64,000 nt of DNA, from contig CANTFK010000983.1 in NCBI GenBank assembly GCA_947646735.1, positions 62,001-126,000 of the forward strand. The letters are read 5' to 3'. The position numbers and the translations under genes were made by a program. This stretch comes from Peronospora farinosa. Lineage: Eukaryota > Oomycota > Peronosporomycetes > Peronosporales > Peronosporaceae. The notes below the pieces were generated by a model. The model had not been told where the DNA came from. It saw only the letters and a program-made list of their open reading frames with translations, and ran no database searches. Every line of letters starts with the position of its first letter. Position 1 is the stretch's first letter. Shown here piece by piece: positions 22,796 to 33,262 of the stretch.

Positions 22796-24530
22796 CTGGA
22801 AGAAGCTATGGCTATTTGGGTCCTGCAGTGTCAACACCGCGGATTGATTATCATTGGGGAACATATATGTGCGGAATCCCAGCGGCTTGCCCAATCGCTT
22901 GGAACTCCAGAAGACGTCATCACTTCCTCGCATGAATGGCTTACAAATTTCAGTAACATCACAAGCTCCGCGCTATTCGCATCCACGATGAAAGCGGTTC
23001 GGTGAACGAGATGGCTATAAAAAACTCTGCCTGATCGAAAATAATTCATTTACGAGCACGCTCGGTGTAAGATTCAAAACATGGATGAGATCGGTAGGGT
23101 TTTCTGTCTAATTATTGCCTGAAAAAGGAGCGTTCGTAAAATTTGCTTTTTGCAAGACTGATCTACAGCATGACACCTGACAGGACTATTGCACAGCAAG
23201 AGATTAAAGGACACAAGAAAAACAAAGTAAGTGAAATTCCAGATGGCTAATTATTATTTACTGACAGAACATATACGCTAACACCAATTGCAGACGCGGG
23301 CATTTATTGCGTTCACTGCAAATACGGATGGATCGTACAAGCTGCGGCCTTTTCTATCGGTAGAGTCAAGAAGCCTCGGAGCTTAAAGGACAAGTCAGGC
23401 CAAGCACTTAATTTTTCTACTGAATCAATACAAAGGCTTGGATAACAGGCGTGATCTTCAAGGGTATGGCTTGCAAATGTGGACAAAACAATGAAGGTGC
23501 GTGGTCAGCTATAACTACAAACTACTATTCTCTTATTGATTTTTACATCGTGTCATTTTTTCAAGGCAAAAGATCTTCTTTTGCTCAACAATGCTCCGTC
23601 GTATATCAGGATGGTCTGGAACTAATGAATGTCAAGGTACAGCTGCTTCCACCAAACACGGCGTCCAAGATCTAGCCGATGGATGCTGGCATCATCGCAG
23701 TATTTCAGCGGCGGTATCGCCGCTACCATCTGTTAATTCATGATGCGTCTTGATCTGCACTTGTGCAGAGGTAGTTAGAATTAAAAGTAAAATATACTTA
23801 GCATTAACTACTTTCGTTTGTTAATACTACAACATGCTCTCCAACGGCACTGCTACTTGACCATGTAAGTGTCAGATGGCATCCATCTTACCTGCCCATC
23901 TCGTTTGGTGGTCCCATATTGCAGCCGTACCGCCTTGTCCCAACTGTCCAGTTGTTTCTTGGCCGTCCCATCTGTCCAGCTGTTGCCCTGTCTCTTCCTG
24001 TCCCATTTGCCACAAAACCGGCCGATCAGGTGAGATCGTCCCAGGTACACTTGGACCTTGAAAAACCTGACAATTGTCACACACGGTCCTTTCTTACACC
24101 ATCTGCAGAATTCGATCAATTGCTACGAGCGTTAGAAGGTCAAACACATTATCAAATCGACCAAATTGACTGTCATGCGCTGGTCAGTTGCTGCCTGGAA
24201 CGGCTTTTCGGCCAATACCATTGCCAACTGCTTCAACCACACGGGGTTGTTTTCGAATCTTTTTGTCGTTTCAAGTGTTGTGGGGGTGGAGAGTAACAAT
24301 GATAGCGCGTAGGAGGCTGACGAGGTGGAAAGTGAACTGGAGCAGGATGTGAGCGATCAGCTCGAGCATCTGCATATCCGGGATCCCATGACGATTTTTG
24401 AGCTTCTCGATTCCATTAAGGAGGATGAGACTGCTCAGCCGGAGCTGAGAGAGAACGAGATTCTGGAAGAGGTAAAGGAGGCACAGAGGAGGGATAAAAC
24501 GGTGAAGGTGTGGCATCTGTCGCAGACAAG
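22796..24530 (+). pseudogene. pogo/Tigger-like (CENP-B HTH, DDE) transposase relic, interrupted by a solo LTR
   Basis: Pieces in order: a CENP-B type helix-turn-helix (AIWVLQCQHRGLIIIGEHI, then ESQRLAQSLGTPED), a catalytic-domain segment (TRAFIAFTANTDGSYKLRP), the DDE C-terminal block (NVKVQLLPPNTASKI then, after a TAG, PMDAGIIAVFQRRYRR), and a tail (AAWNGFSANTIANCFNHTGL and DQLEHLHIRDPMTIFELLDS). These match Tigger-like transposases. Several frameshifts and stops make it non-functional. The 23731-24098 solo LTR sits exactly in the YRRYHLQNS codons and, removed with one target copy, restores continuity. Terminal inverted repeats were not found. Confidence 0.8.
23731..24098. mobile_element. 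Solo copia-type LTR, 368 bp, with target duplication CCATC
   Basis: Starts TGTTAATTCATG and ends TTTCTTACA; flanked by CCATC at 23726-23730 and 24099-24103. It shares GCACTTGTGCAGAGGTAGTTAGA with the LTRs of the young copia element and CATGTAAGTGTCAGATGGC with the LTR at 25816, so it belongs to the same broad family but is older. Confidence 0.88.
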
Positions 24531-25810
24531 AACACCAGAACCAAAAAGATCAACACCTCCTTCACTCTTTTTTGCTCTATGCTCACTCTTATTTTTCATT
24601 ATCTAGTTTTAGTACACACCACAGTCTACTCACTCGTAATGTCGGCTTCCTGTTCAATATATCCCAGGAAAGCCACCAAGCTGAGGATTGGTAAGCTCTC
24701 CGCTATTTAAATTTGATATCGCAGTGCACCCACCACCCAACTACCATAGATATGTAGTTTAAGTAGGCTTCAACTTTCACAATATAAAAGTACTCATTTT
24801 ATAAGGTTATACTGCCCTTGTTGATTATTACTCAGTACTTTTAACACAACGACCATACAACTAGCTTGGTGGACGCGAAATTTGATAACATACCGAAGGT
24901 TATAACTTATTGGAAAATAACCTATTGGAGGAGATCTGTAATGTAATACCTGCAATGGAAATATCCGATCAATAGTAATACGTTTCATGGCCACTTCGTA
25001 TATATATTGCCTTTTGTTGTCATCGATCCTCGCAATGCGCTGACTGCTGACAGAAAATTACGCCCATTACGACTCGCACGTGAATCTCCGCTTGCATACA
25101 CAGCAATTCTGGGTCCTCGTCTTACATTAATGCTTCGCACACGGTCTGAAGTTACAGGCTAGCTTCAATTTCCTATATAGAATGGTTTTTGTTGTGCTAG
25201 CTGTCGTGGTGATATGTTCAATCTATACCGCAATACCTAAGGCGATCATTTCTGCTGCTTTATCGCTGAAGCTTAAACGGTAATGGAAAAACTCGCACTA
25301 GTCTTGGATGTGTCAACTGTGCTATCTATATTTTAACGTTTTCTGTCACTACTGTATAAATACTATGGTGCTGACGGCTTCTTGAATTTGCTTTAAATTT
25401 CAACAAAGACGTAGCCTCAACATCGAATGTGACTGAAATCGAATTCAAATTTTAAAAAATGAGTAAAAAAGCTTTTGACCATGGCCTAGCCGGTCACATA
25501 ATTCAGCTTTGCATCACGAACGCAGTTGGCGAACTGTTTTACTCCGCAGCGCAGCGTGCGACTCGAGAGCGGAGCGATCCGCAGTTTATATCAGGGTGTT
25601 GAGAGGGGCATCGACAAAGTATCGATTCTCTCTGCACATCCAGGCAATTCTCACTCTTCACAAGGTGCCGGCAAGTTCGCCGAGCGCGAATCCCGGTACC
25701 AAGAAGCGATCATTTTTAAGATGGGCGTTTCCGTGACGTCCGAAGTATCACGTCAAACACAATGAGACGCGAGGAGGAGAGAAATCGCGTCATAGCAGAT
25801 GGGGTAGGTG
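24531..25810. other. AT-rich non-coding stretch
   Basis: No supportable gene. Short open frames at 25509-25765 come from a GC-richer block (25500-25790) without recognisable motifs, possibly another eroded repeat. Confidence 0.4.
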
Positions 25811-25815
25811 CTATC

Positions 25816-26182
25816 TGTAAAAGTGTGATGGCCACAGTCGTTGCACTTTTGCAAAGGTTGTTAGAAGTAAATGTAAAGTATATATAGCACTACAGTAATT
25901 ACACTCCTTTGTCAACACTACAACATGCACCCCAACGGCACTGCGGCTGACCATGTAAGTGTCAGATGGCATCCATCTTGCCCGCTCATCTCGTACGGGA
26001 GTTCCACCTTGCAGCCGTATGCTTTTGTCCAACTGTCAAGTTCGTCTCAGCTATAAACTTGTCAACTCGTCGTTCCAATTTTCAAGTTATCACACAGCCG
26101 GCCGAAAAGGTGACGCCGTCTTATGGTTCTGCTCCTGAACCTTGAAAGCCTGACAACCTGTCAAGCACGATTCATTGTAGCA
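25816..26182. mobile_element. Solo copia-type LTR, 367 bp, with target duplication CTATC
   Basis: Starts TGTAAAAGTGTG and ends TTGTAGCA; flanked by CTATC at 25811-25815 and 26183-26187. Shares CATGTAAGTGTCAGATGGC and the CCTTGAA-GCCTGACAA end region with the LTR at 23731. Confidence 0.85.
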
Positions 26183-26316
26183 CTATCGCACAACAAGAAT
26201 ATGTAATACATCGGTAACTCCCGATCTTACTTTGCTAAGCTTTTATTACGAGGAAGCGCATTTAAGTATAATTAAGCCAAGTTGTTAATCATAAGTACAT
26301 GTTTCGTATATTTTAC

Positions 26317-26743
26317 TGTTGTAAGTAGATGGTAGTTGCACTTGTGCAGAGGTAGTTAGAAGTAAAAGTGAATGTATTAGAATGTTATCTTCGTTCGCTA
26401 ACACTATAATACAACATGCACTGCAACTTGACCATAACATGTTTGCGTCCGTCTTCTACGTCGTCGTCATGTCGCTCAACGGTCATGTCGCCACCTCGTC
26501 CCATCACCTGGTCCGATCTTATCGTAACTCCTGTCACGACACTTGTCACTGTCGTAGCCACGTCTCACCATCTGTCACCATCGTAGCCTCGTCTCACCAT
26601 CTGTCACCATCGTAGCCTCGTCTCACCACATGTTAAGATATGTGTGACTTTGACCAATTAGGTGTCACCGTCACATGTTATACCTGTTGAACCTGTAACA
26701 TAACAATGACTGACAAGACGTTTCTAAACAGGCATTTCTAACA
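26317..26743 (-). repeat. 3' LTR of the young copia element
   Basis: 427 bp; partner of 30505-30931. RNase H coding sequence ends just inside it at 26738, overlapping the LTR by a few bases. Confidence 0.93.
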
Positions 26744-29700
26744 CTCCTCCTCGGTGTCAGCCTGAGTGGTCTTTAACCCGAACATTGCACGTAGCTCTTC
26801 CATTCTTGGCGCCGGCAATGACTTCGTCAAGATATCGGCCATCATGTCTTGGGACTTGACAAATCTTGGAGCCACGATCCCATCTTTCGCGTAGTTGCAG
26901 ATGATCTTGAACCTGATATCCACGTGCTTGGCGCTTGACGTGCTCTTCTCCGACTCTATCTGCTTGATAGCCGCTTGATTGTCTATCCACATCGGCATTG
27001 GCTTGATCACGTTCAACTTCAATTCGTCGAATAGTCCCTTCATCCCTAGTAGCTCGCGTCCGGCTTGAGACGCCGCGATGAATTCTGCCTCCATGGTGCT
27101 CAGCGACACACCAGACTGCTTCTTGCACAACCAAAGGACAATAGAGCCATCCATGGTCAGGACACAACCGGACACAGACTTACGGTCCGACTTGTCTGCC
27201 GCAAAATCCGCGTCGCTTCAGCTCTCGATACGCATGTCCTTGGATGTCGATCCATCCCCCCCAGATGTAGCTTCAGATCCTACGACATCTTCAAGTAGCG
27301 CATGATCCTTTTGGCAGCCAATCCTTGATCGTCGGCTTGTGTGTTTGTCTTGTTGCCTTGTGCACTGCAAAGCAAATATCCGGCCGCGTGCACCTTGCGA
27401 TCCACAGTAGACTTCCCACCATCGACTGGAAAGACTTCACGCTTGGGTCGTTCTTTGCACTCCTTTTTGGCAGAAAGTCTTGAGCATCCTCATCCTCGAG
27501 ATTGCATTCGTCGCCTATCGGAGTCCTCACTCCGTTCGCCGAGTCCAGTCCGAACTCCTTCAACAGCAACTCGATCGTCACTTGTTGGTCCAGAATGTAC
27601 CCCTTGGACTCGTCCAGCTTGATGCGAAGTCCTAAAAACTTGTTTACCGCGCCCAGATCCTTGATTGACAAACCCGCCATGTCCTTGAAGAAGTTTTCCA
27701 CTGCGCTTGGATCAGTTCCTGTGACGAGCAAATCATCGACGTAGACTCCGACCACTGTGCATGTATCGCCTACGTACTTGAAATACAAACACATGTCTGT
27801 CGTACATTGTCGGAACCCGCTCTGTTGCAACTTGGAATCTAGTAGTTTGCTCCAGAGTCTTCCAGCCTGCTTGAGTCCATATAGTGACTTCTTCAAAAGC
27901 AGTGCTAAGTCGTTCGTCGACCTTTTTCCCAGACCCTTGATCTTTTCTTCGTCTATGGTCATACCTTTTGGCACCTTCATGTATATGTCCAAATGCTCCT
28001 CCTTTTCTTCCTTGACGTATGCATTCGGCACATCACCATGTCGAGCTGGTACCTTCCAACGTCTTGATAGCATCAAGATCATCTTCACCGTGCTCAAGTC
28101 CATAACCGCTGCAAAGGTGAGGTTGTAGTCTACTCCAAAGACTTGTTCGTTTCCACAGACGACCAGACAAGCCTTGTACCGCTCTATGTCCCCGTTCGCA
28201 TCCGTTTTGGTCTTGTACACCCACTTGTTGTGGAGAACGTGCGCATCCTTGGGTGGTGCAACGATCGTCCAGACATCGTTCGCCTTTAACGCGTCCAGTT
28301 CTTCGGTCATGGCGATCTTCCACTCTTGATGTTGCTTGCTCTTGACCGCTTCTCCATAGTGCTTGGGGTCTTGCATTATGATTACATTTACCACATCTTG
28401 TTGTTCAGCAGAATCTTTATTCGAAGGCTCTTCAACCTGTTGCTTGCTGGTTGACCTTGTACCATGTCGCTCTATCGTCCATCCGGATTTTCGACCCTTG
28501 AGTCCTTTCGTGACCCGTTTTTTGACGCTTGATTGCACTTGAACATCCGGTTGATCATCATTGGGTGACTCCTCCTGATGGTCGACTCTCTTCAAGTGGG
28601 ACTTGACTTGTTCATTTTGCTCATCCGACAGTGTTTCAATGTGTATAAAGTCAGTCAGCTTAATAGCCGACCCCGGGTCTCTGGCCATCTTGATGATAGT
28701 ATCGAAACAGAGATGGCCCAACCGACGATGAAAGTGCATCAAGGTACCACTCTGAACATCCGAATCGGATTCATATTCAGGTGAATTAAGTACAGCCATC
28801 ATCGCTTCCCGTGATGTGCTTGAAACGGTGTTACCGGGTCTCATCACCGTGACAACCAACACATTGTTGTTGCATTCAACATCCATTACCGGTGCACCTC
28901 CGACCCCGGAGGTCAACACACGCCTCCCTCCTCGATATTCGAGTATACATCCTTTAGCCTCGAGCTTACCATATGATATGATATTTCGCTCGAGGTTTGC
29001 AGCATACTGAACATCGAGGAGCCGGATGGTGTTCACAACTCCCAGTGCGACAACTTCAATGTCGACACTTCCTTGCATGGTGATTCTCAGCACGCCTCCA
29101 TCAGTGGCTGCCGTCAAACATTCACTCTGACAGTCTTTCGGATTAACCAGCAGACTTAGATCGTTTACCAAATGTCTGCTGGACCCACTGTCAAGGATCC
29201 AATTGTTGTCTTGAATATGTCTACCATTGCCAATTGCAAAGGTAAAGCTTGCCCTTGGTATCTTCTTCTTCAGACACATCAGGTCGATGTGCCCGACTTC
29301 CCCGCACTTGTAACACGTGCGCTGGTCACCTTCACCGAAGGTTGATTTTACCTTAGCCTTGACCCTGTCCTTCGGTTCCTTTCTTGTTTCGACAGCGTTT
29401 ACCACATCGCGCCCAAGGTTCTTTGCATGAGTGTCGATCTCCGTCGACTGCGCGAATTGAGCCAGTTCTTCAGCCTGACGTAAGGGGTCGGTACGATGCA
29501 TATCCAACCTGGACAACATGGTCGTACGCATAAGCGGGTCTGCATAGTGGAAGATGTTGTCAAGCACCAGGTTGTCCGCCCCTCCGCATGCATCACTCAC
29601 GGCCGTCAGGTATAAGAAGTGGTCCGTCCAACTTCTGTGAGTTGCCTTTGGCGCCGTGAACAATTTCATGCTCTGGGCAGGTGATATCTTGGTGTTGAAA

Positions 29701-30500
29701 GTCTGAAGCAACCTTTGCATAGCATGCTCCAAGGTTTGGCTTTCAGACCACCAAGTCTCCACCTGCCGACGGTAATACGTCTGCGCCTTGCCGGCCAGAT
29801 GTTGTCCCAGGACATCAACCTTGATATCCTCCGGCCACGCGAAACCACACGCACGCTCAGCAAACCCGACTTGACGGACGAATTCTTTACCCCATTCAAG
29901 GAACCCACTACCGAGTCCGTGGTATAGTTCCTTCCCGCCAAAGGATTGTAGCGCGAGCTTCCGGTGTTGTGCATCTGGCATACCGGTAACTTGTAGTCCA
30001 GGATGGCCGTACATCCTGTTTGGCATACCCGCGCCTGGATAATAGTCTGCAGGTACTTCCTGCCTGTAATGTACAGGTCCAGGTCCTGCCTCCATGTTCA
30101 CGTTTGCTGCAACATGTTCCGCCGGTCGACCATCAACATTCACCTGGTTGTGGCGCCTTGCCCCGAAGTATGTCGCTGGAGACACGTCCGGGTATTTCTT
30201 GGGAGGAGGGGTACGCTCCAAAGCCTGGAGAGTCATCCCCGCTCCCACTCCCAGGGCCGAACCGAAGATTGACTCCGGTGACCCCTTGTTGCCCTTGCCG
30301 ACTTGCTCGTTCTGGGAAACCTCCATCCGATTCATTCGTTCGGATAGGTCCCCAAGCATGGCCAGCACCTTGTCTATTGCCCCCATGGGCACTACCGACT
30401 TCTCTTCCAAGTGGTCGTTGTCGGTCTTGTTAGGACAGTCGGTCACCACAACGGGTCCAGCTTTAGTAGCTGTACTGGCATCTCGCTTGATTGGGCTCAT
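26738..30500 (-). pseudogene. Copia gag-pol, integrase-deleted and frameshifted
   Basis: A long frame (30500-27291, 1069 codons) starts MSPIKRDASTATK within the primer-binding site. It carries Gag, a CCHC knuckle (CYKCGEVGHIDLMC, near 29300), protease (WILDSGSSRHLVND, near 29190) and the pre-integrase HRRLGHLCFDTIIKM. At about 28650 it jumps from AIKLTD directly to the post-integrase linker (FIHIETLSDEQNE), so the integrase catalytic core of several hundred residues is missing in frame. Reverse transcriptase follows with NKWVYKTKTDANGDIERYK and YVDDLLVTG. Near 27300 the frame breaks, and a TGA at 27220-27218 precedes SDADFAADK. RNase H then runs from about 27215 to 26738 (STMEAEFIAASQAGRE, SSAKHVDIRFK). 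Confidence 0.92.
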
Positions 30501-30504
30501 AACC
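30491..30504 (-). promoter_or_regulatory. Primer-binding site, half-tRNA(iMet) type
   Basis: Immediately inside the 5' LTR the coding strand reads GGTTATGAGCCCAA. This is complementary to the anticodon stem-loop of an initiator tRNA-Met (GGGCTCATAACC form), the primer arrangement known from Drosophila copia rather than a 3'-end primer. The Gag start codon ATG at 30500-30498 lies inside it. Confidence 0.6.
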
Positions 30505-30931
30505 TGTTGTAAGTAGATGGTAGTTGCACTTGTGCAGAGGTAGTTAGAAGTAAAAGTGAATATATTAGAATGTTATCTTCGTTCGCTAACACTATAATAC
30601 AACATGCACTGCAACTTGACCATAACATGTTTGCGTCCGTCTTCTACGTCGTCGTCATGTCGCTCAACGGTCATGTCGCCACCTCGTCCCATCACCTGGT
30701 CCGATCTTATCGTAACTCCTGTCACGACACTTGTCACTGTCGTAGCCACGTCTCACCATCTGTCACCATCGTAGCCTCGTCTCACCATCTGTCACCATCG
30801 TAGCCTCGTCTCACCACATGTTAAGATATGTGTGACTTTGACCAATTAGGTGTCACCGTCACATGTTATACCTGTTGAACCTGTAGCATAACAATGACTG
30901 ACAAGACGTTTCTAAACAGGCATTTCTAACA
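30505..30931 (-). repeat. 5' LTR of the young copia element
   Basis: 427 bp; coding-strand ends TGTTAGAAATGC...CTTACAACA. It contains a short internal duplication of CTGTCACCATCGTAGCCTC-type units. Nearly identical to the 3' LTR. Confidence 0.93.
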
Positions 30932-31317
30932 TTTAATAGCTCATAAATACGATTCATTAGAGTATACATAATTGATTTGTGAAGGTAAACTAATCAAGTC
31001 CCCAAGGCAACATATAATCAATCAAGTTACGAGCGTAATCATTTGGCAGATTTTTGAGTAGGGAGTAGCAGATTATTTACAAAAAAGATATAAGATATTC
31101 GATAATGTTTACATAAAAATTACTTTCTTCTGTCTATATCTTTAATGTTATATCGGACTGACGTATTATTTTGTACGTTACTAGAGAACACAAAAAGTTT
31201 AAGAGAAACTTTTGGTCATAATTCAACAAATTACACAATTTTGCACAAAACCGTATTAATAAAATACAATTCACCTAAAAGTAGCGCATACAATTCACTA
31301 AACATCCATTTCTCAAA
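30932..31317. other. AT-rich intergenic region, promoter of the exchanger gene
   Basis: No coding region is seen. CATCCATTTCTCAAA just before the ATG at 31318 resembles the oomycete initiator-type core promoter (CA followed by TT-rich pyrimidines), which would imply a very short 5' UTR. This is a weak, by-eye match. Confidence 0.4.
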
Positions 31318-33220
31318 ATGACATCCCTTGAAACGGTGTCACTCCCACTGGCGTGTAATTCCAACCCGTTCGTAGCGAATATGACGCTAGGTCCTTTAGG
31401 TATCGACTACGTCCATACCCACTACTGTACACTATCTGGATTGCCTTTTCTCTCGTTCTCGCTCTTATTCTTATGGCTCGCCGCTCTCTTTTATTTTCGT
31501 ATGTGTTTTTATCTTTATCTTGTGCTTTTATTCCCTTATTCCGTTCTTTTAACTGTATATATGCCTTTATTCTGTAGTTGGTAGTACAGCTGATGGATAC
31601 TTTTCTCCTACATTAGCGAGCCTAAGTGATCGTCTACGGGTACCTCACGATGTTGCGGGTGTCACCTTCCTGGCCTTTGGTAATGGAGCTCCTGATGTTT
31701 TCTCAGCTATTGCTGCGTACAATTCTGAAATGGGCAATGCAGGGATTAATGAGCTATTAGGAGGGGCCATGTTCATCTCAACGGTCGTAGTAGGCGGTGT
31801 GGCTGTCGCCAGTACGGTGGAAGTAAGACGCTGGGCGTTTCTACGGGACATGGGGGCATTCATTGCTTCGTTATTGCTGTTCTTACTGCTTGCTATGAGC
31901 AGCACTGAGGGAGATATAGGGGGCACGGCGGTATCGGCTTTCATGTTGTTGGCCATGTACGTAATTTATGTGGCCAGTGTGGTCTTTCCAGTCTGTGTGG
32001 CGACAGCTGAAGATGATATTCCTGGTGCTAAGTTGGCACGCAGGACGTCCTCGACTATCGCAGCTTTTTGGCATGCTCTACCACCGAGGGGTAATGATGC
32101 CAAGAACTTGGCGCGCAAATATGGCTTTATTACGAGATCTGAGGCAGGTCCAGATGTTGAGAGCATAGCAGATACAAACGGTGCTGGCGAGACACTGGAG
32201 CACAAGGATTTTGAAATGTCTTTGCCGCGCGAATTGGCAGGTCCTCGATTTTCAAGTCGAGTGTATGACGATCATTTTGATGTTGAAGAAGAAGATTCGT
32301 TGTTTTCTCCGCTGATTGTCGACAGCGTGCGTGATACTGATAATGCTGACGAGCAGTTGCTTCCGAGATGGCAACAGCACATGCGCTGGAGGTGGCGGCT
32401 GAAGCGTCGTGTTATCCGGATATTTACAAGCGACGAGCCGCTTGCGTTAAAAGTGCTTTGCGTTCCACAGGCAACACTTGTGCTCCTTCGAGATATCACC
32501 GTTCCTCTCATGGATGATGAGTCCTGGTCGCGTCCCAAGGCATGTCTGTCGCCTGTTACTGTTCCACTATTAGTCGTGACGATAAGCGGATATACCAATG
32601 TCGATATCTCTGGCGATAGGCTTTCGTACCACGTGCCGCTATGGCAAGCTCTTGTGGTCGTGGGTGCCTGCACAAGTATCATGCTTTCGTTCACGACTCA
32701 CCGGTCACATGCGCCACGATCGCTAAAATCATCGTGTTTACTACTTTCCCTGGCTTTTGTTGCTTGTGTAAGTTGGATATATGCCGTGGCAAACGAACTG
32801 ATGGCTTTACTGGCTGCAGTGGGTTACATTACACATGCTAGCAACAGCTTGTTGGGATTGACTGTGCTCGCTTGGGGGAACTCTGTGGGCGATCTCATTA
32901 CGGATGTCTCAGTGGCTCGCGCTGGCTTTCCGCAAATGGCCATTGCTGGGTGTTTTGGTGGCCCCGTTTTCAACATTCTGCTCGGTTTGGGACTTCCCAT
33001 GATGTTCGCGTTTGTGTCTGGGCGCAGTGAAGACTTGTCACTGGACGCTCATGCTTGGATATCAGTAGTCTTCCTTTTGGTTTCTCTCATCTCAACGCTG
33101 TTTGTGTTTGTCCACTACAAGTATAGCTGTCCGGTGTGGTATGGCAAGCTCCTTATGGTATACTACTGCCTCTACTCACTCCTGAATCTAGTTGTGGCAT
33201 TCGGGTTGGGGCCAACGTAA
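31318..33220 (+). CDS. Cation/calcium exchanger (NCLX/CCX-like, CaCA superfamily)
   Basis: A membrane antiporter exchanging Ca2+ for Na+ or another cation. Two exons, 31318-31498 and 31578-33220, join in frame (607 aa; intron 79 bp). The first alpha repeat contains DVAGVTFLAFGNGAPDVFSA; the second contains LAWGNSVGDLITDVSVA and GCFGGPVFNILLGLG. GNGAPD and GNSVGD are the ion-coordinating signatures of the NCLX/CCX branch. Hydrophobic segments cluster as about five plus five-to-six helices, separated by a long acidic cytosolic loop (roughly residues 170-290) that could be regulatory. The N-terminus precedes the first helix with a polar stretch carrying possible glycosylation sites. Whether it is mitochondrial (like human SLC8B1) or at another membrane cannot be read here. 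Confidence 0.9.
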
Positions 33221-33262
33221 GATGGCAACTGGGAAGCATGTTTATAGTAGCTAGCGTAAAAA

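Larger units (their letters stand above)
26317..30931 (-). mobile_element. Young, non-autonomous Ty1/copia retrotransposon (4.6 kb)
   Basis: Two 427-bp LTRs (26317-26743 and 30505-30931) run TGTTGTAAG...CTAACA in plus orientation and differ at only two positions (26395-26400 region G/A and one A/G near the end). The coding strand is minus. Flanks are TTTAC and TTTAA, a target duplication with one mismatch. The internal frame has Gag, zinc knuckle, protease and reverse transcriptase but no integrase core, and RNase H is broken. The element is recently inserted yet could not have supplied its own integrase. Confidence 0.93.

Noticed and set aside
23853..24296. Coding frames through the 23731-24098 LTR
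   Set aside because: They arise from repeated GTCCC/GTCCA pyrimidine-rich LTR sequence. Only the part after 24103 belongs to the pogo-like transposase.
25500..25790. Overlapping plus-strand peptides of 75-79 codons
   Set aside because: Two frames are open in the same GC-richer block, there are no motifs, and the block is surrounded by transposon relics.
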